Assembly: GCA_003242515.1 (NCBI GenBank)
Contig: QGUS01000076.1
Coordinates: 1-7,353 of the forward strand
DNA: 7,353 nucleotides
DNA from: Actinomycetota bacterium
GTDB lineage: Bacteria > Actinomycetota > Acidimicrobiia > Spongiisociales > ZC4RG35
Reading direction: 5' to 3'
Shown here one piece after another: positions 1-6,089 of this stretch. The notes under the pieces are model-generated. The model saw only the letters and a list, made by a program, of their open reading frames with translations. It had not been told where the DNA came from and ran no database searches. A program made the position numbers and the translations under genes. Position 1 is the first letter of the stretch, and each line of letters begins with the position of its first letter.

Positions 1-1171
1 AAAGACATCTCACCCAGCGCCGCGCTTCGTAGAATGCCACCACCAGAACGGGCACGATAGGGACAGTGCAATAGATGAAGTATCGGTTGCTAACTCGTTG
101 AGCCCCAAGCACCAAGAAGCCCACACTGGCGACCAGCAGAGGCAAAGCGAGCCAACCTATGAGATAGAGGACTGTCCAGCCACGTGCCCGTTCATCGTCG
201 TCGGCGCCCGCCCGAACGATGTTCCTCAGACTCGAGAAGACGGCCAAGCTCAGTGGGATCAGAAGGATGAAATAGGCCGGTCGCGGCAGCGACAGGTTGT
301 CACGCAAGACGGCACCGCGCAGCAGATCCAACACCCCCGCTATCTCGGATGGGTCTTCGACTTCGAAGTTCGATGCCTGGTTCTCGAAGGTCGCGAGGGC
401 ATACTTGCTCCACAGAGTCCAGAACACCGCCGCCGGAAGCGCGTAGGCCAGCGCAAGGAATCCGAGCGGACGGACCCAACCGCGAAGCCTCGCCTCCCGG
501 AGGATCACCACCAGGGCGATGACACCCTGGGCAGCGAGGAGGAAGACGTTGTAGTAGTGGGTCAGGAGAAGGGCGGCGTTGAACACCAGCAGACCCACCG
601 CGCGCCAGGAGCGCAAAGCTGTCGACCAGCCGATGACTCTCCCCGGCTCCAGGATCCCCAGCAGGAAGTAGGACGACCCGGCCGCCAGGAACATGGTGAA
701 CCCGTACGACCGGGTCTCGAGGCCGTAGTAGACGGCTGAATACATCAAGGTGAGGCCAACAGCACTCCAGAGAGCTGGACCCCTCCCGTAACGAGGCTTC
801 ACGATCCCGTAGAGGAACGCCGTAGCGCCGGCTACCGACAGATTCGAAAGAGTTCGGGTCGCGAGCTCAGTGTCGCCGAACGCCTGCATCCACAAGTACA
901 GGAGTGTCTGGTAAAGGGGCGGGTGGACAGATGTCTCGCCCAGCCGCTGGATCATGGCTGACAGAGAATCGTTCCAGACGCCGTATGTGGCGACCGAGTA
1001 CAACTCGTCGAGCCAATACGAGTTCCAGGGGGCCAATACGAACCTCACGAGGAACCCTCCGATGAGGACGGCGACGAGTACCTCGTCGACCCTCTGCCTT
1101 CCGGAACGATTGACCACCGAGCCCCGTGGCGGGAGCGGATTCTGGTCGTGACTCTGCCCTGGGGTTGACAT
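1..1171 (-). CDS. GT-C membrane glycosyltransferase, GT39/ArnT-like (PMT_2 type), 3' end outside window
   Basis: Reading the minus strand from ATG at 1171-1169 gives 390 codons with no stop, running off the left edge, so the C-terminus is missing. An in-frame TGA at 1189-1187 bounds the start; a TTG at 1186 is the only other upstream option. The protein is strongly hydrophobic with many membrane segments (first at about residues 30-48, others near 112-123, 135-150, 192-225, 236-252, 299-314, 332-356 and 368-381). The first outer loop has the acidic motif WLDELYS (Asp55-Glu56), then VHPPLY (82-87), ETRSYGF (152-158) and a late RYF (363-365). This pattern is typical of GT39/ArnT-like GT-C enzymes, which move a sugar from a polyprenyl-phosphate donor on the outer face of the membrane. 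Donor and acceptor cannot be read from the sequence. It diverges from the export/rhamnose operon and has lower GC, about 58% by hand count. The family is fairly sure; a role in the same polymer is inference. Confidence -1.
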   Translation of the reverse strand, partial: MSTPGQSHDQNPLPPRGSVVNRSGRQRVDEVLVAVLIGGFLVRFVLAPWNSYWLDELYSVATYGVWNDSLSAMIQRLGETSVHPPLYQTLLYLWMQAFGDTELATRTLSNLSVAGATAFLYGIVKPRYGRGPALWSAVGLTLMYSAVYYGLETRSYGFTMFLAAGSSYFLLGILEPGRVIGWSTALRSWRAVGLLVFNAALLLTHYYNVFLLAAQGVIALVVILREARLRGWVRPLGFLALAYALPAAVFWTLWSKYALATFENQASNFEVEDPSEIAGVLDLLRGAVLRDNLSLPRPAYFILLIPLSLAVFSSLRNIVRAGADDDERARGWTVLYLIGWLALPLLVASVGFLVLGAQRVSNRYFIYCTVPIVPVLVVAFYEARRWVRCL

Positions 1172-1282
1172 CAGTACCGATCCCAATCAGTCGGGAAACG
1201 GCCGCCCTGGACCGCCTCGCGAGATTACAAGAAGCACTCTGAACGGATGTAGCATCGTGTCACTCGGAGTCCTCGTCCCCTT
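1172..1282. promoter_or_regulatory. Divergent intergenic region, likely promoters both ways
   Basis: This 111-bp gap lies between the start codons of two divergent genes, so promoters for both should be here. For the leftward gene, TGTAAT (minus strand, 1229-1224) matches the -10 consensus at five of six positions, about 50 bases before the ATG, but its -35 match is poor (GCTACA at 18-bp spacing). For the rightward operon, TAGCAT (1250-1255) matches four of six, with a weak TTACAA at 1225-1230, spaced 19 bp. GGAG at 1266-1269 could serve as ribosome site for the GTG at 1283, though 13 intervening bases is long. Only the location is well supported; the hexamers are guesses. Confidence -1.
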
Positions 1283-2113
1283 GTGACCCAACTCGTCTAC
1301 GACTCAGCTTCCCCCCAGCACCCGTTGCTCGACCCGTTCCGCAACATGTGGAACAAGCGCGGTCTCATCGGGCTGCTGGTCGCCCGCGACCTGACCCTCA
1401 GGTACAAGCGGTCCGTCCTGGGCGTCTGGTGGACGATCCTCAACCCGCTGCTCACCACCCTCATCTACTGGCTGGTGTTCCAGAACATCTTCGGACGGCA
1501 GGGAGAGGACGGCGTCCCCTTCGTCGTCTACCTGCTCTCGGGGACCCTGTTCGTCTCGACCTTCTTCTCCCAGGGCGTCCTCGCCTGCGGCACCTCGCTG
1601 ATGGGCGGGCGGAACATCCTCAGCAAGGTGAGGGTCCCGGGTGAGGTGTTCGCCGTCACGGCCTCGGTCGCCGCCGCCGTCAACTTCGCCATCGGCCTCG
1701 TCATCCTCGCCGGCATCCAGCTCCTCCAGGGCCCCGGCATCCCCTGGACGATCGTGCTGGTGCCGATACCGCTGCTCGCCATGCTGATGTTCGTCACCGG
1801 CGTCGGGATGCTGATCGCCTCGGCCGCCATCCACTTCTACGACGTGATCGACTTCGTCCGGGTCCTGCTCCAGCTGGCCGTGTGGATGGTCCCCACCTTC
1901 TACCCCCTCGACATCATCCCGGACAGCCTCCTGCCCTTCATCAAGATCAACCCGCTCTTCTCCTACCTGCGGGTGTTCAGAGGCTTCATGTACGAGGGCA
2001 CCTTCGCCCCGACCTGGAACTTCGCGTACATGGGCGTGAGCGCCGTGGTCGCCCTGCTGCTCGGCGTGTGGGTGTTCTCGCGGAGCTGGAGACAAGCGGC
2101 GGTGAAGATGTGA
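1283..2113 (+). CDS. wzm: ABC-2 type polysaccharide export permease, Wzm-like
   Basis: This 276-residue protein is the membrane subunit of a Wzm-Wzt exporter, which moves finished lipid-linked glycans across the cytoplasmic membrane. The cytoplasmic N-terminus leads into RDLTLRYKRSVLGVWW (35-50) and NPLL (54-57), a hallmark of O-antigen and teichoic-acid export permeases. About six hydrophobic segments follow, near residues 51-70, 79-100, 122-148, 155-181, 192-212 and 248-266. The length is normal for the family. Translation starts at GTG 1283; no in-frame start upstream looks better, and the next Met (residue 22) would cut into the conserved N-terminal region. Its stop overlaps the start of the ATPase gene by 4 bp. 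The exact cargo is unknown; the adjoining rhamnose genes suggest a rhamnose-containing glycan. The family call is very safe; the symbol is by homology of type. Confidence -1.
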   Translation: MTQLVYDSASPQHPLLDPFRNMWNKRGLIGLLVARDLTLRYKRSVLGVWWTILNPLLTTLIYWLVFQNIFGRQGEDGVPFVVYLLSGTLFVSTFFSQGVLACGTSLMGGRNILSKVRVPGEVFAVTASVAAAVNFAIGLVILAGIQLLQGPGIPWTIVLVPIPLLAMLMFVTGVGMLIASAAIHFYDVIDFVRVLLQLAVWMVPTFYPLDIIPDSLLPFIKINPLFSYLRVFRGFMYEGTFAPTWNFAYMGVSAVVALLLGVWVFSRSWRQAAVKM

Positions 2114-2844
2114 GCGAGCCGGCCATCCTCGTCGATCACCTCTCCCTGGCGTACCGGATCGCCAAGGACCGGACGGGCTCCATGAAGGAGTTCGCCATCA
2201 ACCTGTTGAAGCGCCAGGTGAAGTTCGAGCACCTCTGGGCCCTCGACGACGTCTCCTTCGAGGTGGCCCAGGGCGAAGTGTTCGCCATCGTGGGCCCCAA
2301 CGGCGCCGGGAAGAGCTCCCTGCTCAAGATCCTCGCCGGCGTCCTCCCCCCGACCGACGGCCGGGTGGTGGTGCGTGGCCTCCTCTCCCCGCTCATCGAG
2401 CTGAGCGGCGGCATGAACCCCGAGATGACCGGACGGGAGAACATCGTGCTCTTCGGCACGCTGCTCGGCCGCGAGCCGCAGGTAATGCGGGAGCGGGTCC
2501 AGCCGATCGCCGAGTGGGCCGAGCTGACCGACTTCCTCGACCACCCCGTGCGCAACTACTCCACGGGAATGGCGAGCCGGCTCGCCTTCGCCATCGCCAC
2601 GGACGTGAAACCGGAGATCCTCATCGTCGACGAGGTGCTCTCTGTCGGTGACGAGAAGTTCCGCAGGAAGTCGACCAAGCGGATCGAGCAGCTGATCGAG
2701 GAGGGCGCCACGGTGGTCCTGGTCTCCCACAACCTGGGGACCGTGACCTCCATGGCCGACCGGGTGATGTGGCTGGAGCGGGGCCGCATCAAGATGATCG
2801 GGGACCCCAAGGAGGTCGTGGACGCCTACAGGGCTTCCGTGTGA
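2110..2844 (+). CDS. wzt: ABC polysaccharide export ATPase, Wzt-like, without C-terminal carbohydrate-binding domain
   Basis: This 244-residue protein is the nucleotide-binding subunit that pairs with the permease just upstream. It has Walker A GPNGAGKS (62-69), the segment SPLIELSGGMNPEMTGREN (93-111) characteristic of Wzt/TagH-type ATPases, a signature region NYSTGMASRLAFA (149-161), Walker B ILIVDE (170-175) with Glu175 as catalytic base, and the switch histidine SH (206-207). The N-terminal insert between the first strand and the ATPase core (about residues 18-42) is also usual for this group. The protein ends soon after the ATPase fold, so the extra carbohydrate-binding domain of about 150-200 residues in Wzt proteins such as that of E. 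coli O9a is absent. The GTG start at 2110 overlaps the permease stop (GTGA). An in-frame extension back to 1882 exists but is unlike the family and lies within the permease gene. Confidence -1.
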   Translation: MSEPAILVDHLSLAYRIAKDRTGSMKEFAINLLKRQVKFEHLWALDDVSFEVAQGEVFAIVGPNGAGKSSLLKILAGVLPPTDGRVVVRGLLSPLIELSGGMNPEMTGRENIVLFGTLLGREPQVMRERVQPIAEWAELTDFLDHPVRNYSTGMASRLAFAIATDVKPEILIVDEVLSVGDEKFRRKSTKRIEQLIEEGATVVLVSHNLGTVTSMADRVMWLERGRIKMIGDPKEVVDAYRASV

Positions 2845-3416
2845 GAGCGGCCGCCCTGCCGGAACCCACCCTCCCTAACATCCGGCCCATGGAGCCCCTG
2901 CTCGTCACCCCGGACGTCTACGAGGACCATCGGGGTCACTTCTTCGAGTCGTACCGCAAAGACCGGTTCGACGCCCTGGTCGGGGCCCCCGTCGACTTCG
3001 TCCAGGACAACCAGTCCCGCTCCGTGAAGGGCGTGCTGCGCGGGCTCCACTACCAGCTGCCGCCGTTCGAGCAGGGCAAGCTGGTGCGGGTAGTCCACGG
3101 CGAGATCTTCGACGTGGCCGTCGACATCCGCCGCTCCTCCCCCAACTTCGGCCGTTGGGAAGGCCACGTGCTCAGCGCGGAGAACCGGAGCCAGCTCTGG
3201 ATCCCGCCCGGGTTCGCCCACGGGTTCCTCGTCCTGTCCGACACCGCCGACGTGGCATACAAGTGCACCTCGTACTACGCCCCCGACACGGCCCGGACCA
3301 TCCGCTGGGACGACCCGGAGATCGGGATCGAGTGGCCGCTCGACGGCATCGAGCCGATCCTCTCCGCGGCCGACGCGGAGGCGCCGTCCCTCGGAGACGC
3401 CGAGGTGTTCGTATGA
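2841..3416 (+). CDS. rmlC: dTDP-4-dehydrorhamnose 3,5-epimerase, RmlC/RfbC
   Basis: This cupin-fold enzyme epimerises C3 and C5 of dTDP-4-keto-6-deoxyglucose, the third step to dTDP-L-rhamnose. Residues count from GTG 2841 (191 aa). Visible family motifs are DHRGHFFESY (29-38), FVQDNQSRSVKGVLRGLHYQ (53-72) with catalytic His70, Lys80 in EQGK, VDIRRSSPNFGRW (94-106), IPPGFAHGFLVLSD (121-134), the conserved Tyr140 and a C-terminal LSAADAEAP (174-182). The start is uncertain. GTG at 2841 gives the same GTGA overlap seen at neighbouring junctions, but adds an Ala/Pro-rich lead. ATG at 2889 gives 175 residues, which looks short at the N-terminus (16 residues before the RG motif, against about 24 in E. 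coli), leaves a 44-base gap and has no clear ribosome site. The function is very safe; only the first 16 residues are in doubt. Confidence -1.
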   Translation: MRAAALPEPTLPNIRPMEPLLVTPDVYEDHRGHFFESYRKDRFDALVGAPVDFVQDNQSRSVKGVLRGLHYQLPPFEQGKLVRVVHGEIFDVAVDIRRSSPNFGRWEGHVLSAENRSQLWIPPGFAHGFLVLSDTADVAYKCTSYYAPDTARTIRWDDPEIGIEWPLDGIEPILSAADAEAPSLGDAEVFV

Positions 3417-4381
3417 GCCGCCGCTACCTGGTCACCGGCGGGGCGGGGTTCATCGGCTCCAACTTCGTCCGCACGCTGCTCGTCGGCGAGCCCGACTCGG
3501 AGGTGGTCAACCTCGACCTGATGACCTACGCCGGGGTGCCGGCCACGGTCGCCGAGCTCGACGAGTACCCGAACCACCGGTTCGTCAAGGGCGACATCCG
3601 CGACGAGGCCCTGGTGGCCGAGCTCATGCAGGGCGTCGACGTGGTGGTCCACTTCGCCGCGGAGAGCCACGTCGACCGCTCCATCGCCGGACCCGGGCCT
3701 TTCATCAGCACCAACGTGCTGGGGACCGCGGTGCTCCTCGACGCCGCCCTCCGTGCGAGCGTCGGGCTGTTCCTCCATGTCTCCACCGACGAGGTCTACG
3801 GGTCGATCGCCGAGGGGTTCGCCCCGGAGACGGCGCCGCTCAACCCGTCGTCCCCTTACTCGTCCTCCAAGGCGAGCTCCGACCTGATCGCCCTCTCCTA
3901 TCACCACACCTACGGGTTCCCGGTGATCGTCACCCGCTGCACCAACAACTACGGCCCGTACCAGTTCCCCGAGAAGGTGATCCCGCTGTTCGTCACCAAC
4001 CTGATCGACGGGAAGAAGGTGCCCCTCTACGGGGAGGGCCTCAACGAGCGGGACTGGCTGCACGTGTCGGACCACTGCGCCGCGATCCGGCTGCTGCTCG
4101 AGAAGGGCACGCCCGGAGAGGTGTACAACATCGGCGCCGACAACCAGCTCGCCAACATCGAGCTGACCCGGCGGATCCTCTCCCACTTCGGCCTGGACGA
4201 GTCGTGGATCGAGCGTGTCCCCGACCGCCCCGGGCACGACTTCAGGTACGCCGTCGACTCCTCGAAGCTCCGCTCGCTCGGCTGGGCTCCCGCCCAGGAC
4301 TTCGACGAGCGGCTCGAGGAGACCATCGCCTGGTACCGGGCGCGTGAGGACTGGTGGCGGCCTTTGAAGGAGAAGAGATGA
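3413..4381 (+). CDS. rmlB: dTDP-glucose 4,6-dehydratase, RmlB/RfbB
   Basis: This 322-residue extended short-chain dehydrogenase converts dTDP-glucose to dTDP-4-keto-6-deoxyglucose with bound NAD+, the second step to dTDP-L-rhamnose. The NAD-binding GGAGFIG lies at residues 9-15, followed by LDLMTYAG (34-41), the usual place for ribose recognition. Further motifs are HFAAESHVDRSI (80-91), the catalytic STDEVYG (124-130, with Thr125, Asp126 and Glu127) and YSSSK (Tyr149, Lys153). The RmlB-specific NNYGPYQFPEKVIPLF runs from 178 to 193 and RDWLHVSDHC from 213 to 222. The TDE triplet separates it from simple UDP-glucose epimerases. It is slightly shorter than many RmlB proteins but complete. ATG 3413 overlaps the rmlC stop (ATGA), and GAGG at 3402-3405 stands seven bases ahead as a plausible ribosome site. 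A longer in-frame reading from 3155 lies inside rmlC and is not real. Confidence -1.
   Translation: MSRRYLVTGGAGFIGSNFVRTLLVGEPDSEVVNLDLMTYAGVPATVAELDEYPNHRFVKGDIRDEALVAELMQGVDVVVHFAAESHVDRSIAGPGPFISTNVLGTAVLLDAALRASVGLFLHVSTDEVYGSIAEGFAPETAPLNPSSPYSSSKASSDLIALSYHHTYGFPVIVTRCTNNYGPYQFPEKVIPLFVTNLIDGKKVPLYGEGLNERDWLHVSDHCAAIRLLLEKGTPGEVYNIGADNQLANIELTRRILSHFGLDESWIERVPDRPGHDFRYAVDSSKLRSLGWAPAQDFDERLEETIAWYRAREDWWRPLKEKR
4367..4372 (+). promoter_or_regulatory. Ribosome binding site of rmlA
   Basis: AAGGAG lies within the last codons of rmlB, five bases before the rmlA ATG at 4378. It is the best Shine-Dalgarno match at any junction in this operon and fixes the rmlA start. An in-frame ATG at 4354, ahead of this site, would add eight residues before the MRGIVLAGG start typical of the family and is unlikely. 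Confidence -1.
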
Positions 4382-5244
4382 GAGGCATCGTGCTGGCCGG
4401 CGGCGCCGGCTCCCGGCTCGACCCGATCACCAGGGTCGCCAGCAAACAGCTGCAACCGGTCTACGACAAGCCGATGATCTACTACCCGCTGGCCACGCTG
4501 CTCGAGGCCGGCATCCGGGAGATCCTCCTCATCTCCACCCCCGCCGACCTCCCCCGCTTCGAGTCGCTGCTCGCCGATGGGAGCCAGTGGGGCATCCAGA
4601 TCTCCTACGCCCGGCAGGACCAACCCCGCGGCATCGCCGAGGCGCTCGTCATCGCCGAGGACTTCGCCGCCGGCGAGCCCGTCACGCTGATCCTGGGCGA
4701 CAACGTCTTCTACGGGGACCTCGAGCTCGAGCGGATCGTCGCCGGCTTCGAGACCGGCGCCACCATCTTCGGCTACCCCGTCGACGACCCCCGCCGCTAC
4801 GGCGTGGTCACCCTCGACGACGACGGCCGGCCCGTGTCCATCGAGGAGAAGCCGGAGAACCCCCGCTCCCGCCTCGCGGTCCCCGGCCTCTACGTCTACG
4901 ACGGCAGGGCCGCCGAGATCGCACGCAACCTGACCCCGTCGGCCCGCGGCGAGCTGGAGATCACCGACGTCAACCGCGAGTACATGCGGCGGGGGGAGCT
5001 CACCGTGGTCACCCTCGGCCGTGGCATCGCCTGGCTCGACTCGGGGACCCACGACAGCCTCCTCCAGGCTGCCAACTTCATCGCCACGGTCGAGCACAGG
5101 CAGGGCCTGAAGATCGCCTGCCTCGAGGAGATCGCCTACCTCAAGGGATACGTCGACCGGGCCCACTTCGAGCAGCTGATCGCCGGGATGCCGAACTCGT
5201 CGTACCGGCAGTACCTGGAACGGGTCCTCGAACTCGAATCGTGA
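4378..5244 (+). CDS. rmlA: glucose-1-phosphate thymidylyltransferase, RmlA/RfbA
   Basis: This 288-residue nucleotidyltransferase makes dTDP-glucose from dTTP and glucose-1-phosphate, the first and usually feedback-inhibited step of the rhamnose pathway. The N-terminal nucleotide loop LAGGAGSRLDPIT spans 6-18, then SKQLQPVYDKPMIYYPL (22-38) with catalytic-type Lys23. DGSQWGIQISYA (67-78) follows; the metal-binding Asp108 is in LGDNVFYGD (106-114), EEKPE is at 156-160, and the second metal Asp221 is in WLDSGTHDSL (219-228). The last roughly 45 residues (CLEEIAYLKGYVD onward) match the end typical of RmlA rather than the longer left-handed beta-helix of bifunctional enzymes. The start is ATG 4378, overlapping the rmlB stop by 4 bp, behind a good ribosome site. 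No missing key residue was seen. Confidence -1.
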   Translation: MRGIVLAGGAGSRLDPITRVASKQLQPVYDKPMIYYPLATLLEAGIREILLISTPADLPRFESLLADGSQWGIQISYARQDQPRGIAEALVIAEDFAAGEPVTLILGDNVFYGDLELERIVAGFETGATIFGYPVDDPRRYGVVTLDDDGRPVSIEEKPENPRSRLAVPGLYVYDGRAAEIARNLTPSARGELEITDVNREYMRRGELTVVTLGRGIAWLDSGTHDSLLQAANFIATVEHRQGLKIACLEEIAYLKGYVDRAHFEQLIAGMPNSSYRQYLERVLELES

Positions 5245-6089
5245 TGATCGTCGTACTCGGAGCGAACGGCCAGCTCGGCTCGGCGTTCGTCCGTCTGCTC
5301 GGGCGGGAGGCGATCCCGGTGACCCGGGGAGACCTCGACCTCGCCGACACCGGGACCATCGTGCCCTGGCTGGAGCATCTCCGCCCCGACCTGGTGATCA
5401 ACTGCGCCGCCTACACCGCGGTCGACCAGGCCGAGAAGGACCCGGACACCGCCCGTCGGGTCAACGCCACGGCCGTCGGCGAGCTGGCCAGGGGCACCGC
5501 CGCCATCGGGGCCCGGCTCGTCACCTTCTCCACCGACTATGTCTTCGACGGGAACAAGGGCCGGCCGTATGTGGAGAGCGACCCCACCTCCCCCATCAAC
5601 GTCTACGGCAGCACCAAGGAGGAGGGTGAGCGTCTCGCGCTGGAGGCCGACCCGCAGGCCCTGGTGATCCGCACCTCCTGGGTGATGTCCGGGACCCACC
5701 AGAACTTCATCCGCACCATCCTCAGGCTCATGCACGCCGGCCCGGTGCGGGTGGTCGACGATCAGGTGGGCCGCCCGACCTTCGCCGACGACCTCGCGGC
5801 GGGAACGATGCGGGTGCTGGACGCCGGCCTGACCGGGATCGTCCACCTGACCAATGCGGGGCAGACCACCTGGTGGGGCCTGTCCCGGGAGATCGCGGCC
5901 ATGGCGGGCCTCGAAGCCGAGGTGGTGCCGATCACCACCGCAGAGTCGGGCCGCCTCGCCGCCCGCCCCGCCGACAGCCGCCTCGACTCGGAGCGTCTCG
6001 CCGCCGCCGGCGTCGCGTCCCTCCCCCACTACCGCGAGTCGTTGGAGCGGGCCGTCCGCCAGCAGCTCGAAGGGGGCGTGCTCCTTTGA
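5241..6089 (+). CDS. rmlD: dTDP-4-dehydrorhamnose reductase, RmlD/RfbD
   Basis: This reductase makes dTDP-L-rhamnose from the RmlC product with NAD(P)H, the last step of the pathway. Numbered from ATG 5244 (281 aa), the cofactor loop GANGQLG is at 6-12, then GDLDLAD (29-35), the RmlD-type NCAAYTAVDQAEKDP (53-67), the catalytic STDYVFDG (96-103; Thr97) and YGSTK (Tyr121, Lys125), and RTSWV (143-147). DDQVGRPTF (172-180) and the C-terminal RPADSRLDSERL (241-252) are also family hallmarks. GTG at 5241 and ATG at 5244 are adjacent in-frame starts: the first gives a GTGA overlap with rmlA, the second a one-base overlap and the usual N-terminus. They differ by one residue. No Shine-Dalgarno stands out, so translation probably depends on coupling to rmlA. 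A long reading back to 4587 is a shadow over rmlA. Function is very sure. Confidence -1.
   Translation: MMIVVLGANGQLGSAFVRLLGREAIPVTRGDLDLADTGTIVPWLEHLRPDLVINCAAYTAVDQAEKDPDTARRVNATAVGELARGTAAIGARLVTFSTDYVFDGNKGRPYVESDPTSPINVYGSTKEEGERLALEADPQALVIRTSWVMSGTHQNFIRTILRLMHAGPVRVVDDQVGRPTFADDLAAGTMRVLDAGLTGIVHLTNAGQTTWWGLSREIAAMAGLEAEVVPITTAESGRLAARPADSRLDSERLAAAGVASLPHYRESLERAVRQQLEGGVLL

Noticed and set aside
98..739. Plus-strand open frame of 213 codons
   Set aside because: It lies antisense to the GT-C membrane gene, is rich in Gln, Arg, Pro and Gly without any recognisable domain, and the minus-strand frame shows clear family motifs.
1012..1041. Ten-base direct repeat GCCAATACGA, two copies spaced 20 bp
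   Set aside because: Only two copies, inside the GT-C gene and read in different frames; no further copies or operator context.
1165..1170. Perfect TTGACA, a consensus -35 hexamer on the plus strand
   Set aside because: No -10-like hexamer stands 16-18 bases downstream (the sequence there is near CAGTCG), and it overlaps the first codons of the leftward gene; probably chance.
1304..2095. Long minus-strand open frame opposite the permease gene, with similar ones opposite wzt, rmlB, rmlA and rmlD
   Set aside because: These are reverse-frame shadows of high-GC codons; their translations are His/Asp/Glu/Gly-rich with no domain, while the plus-strand genes have full motifs.
4587..5240. Long N-terminal extension of the rmlD frame across rmlA
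   Set aside because: The added part is an Arg/Pro-rich shadow with no domain, and rmlD proteins begin right at the GANGQLG region.
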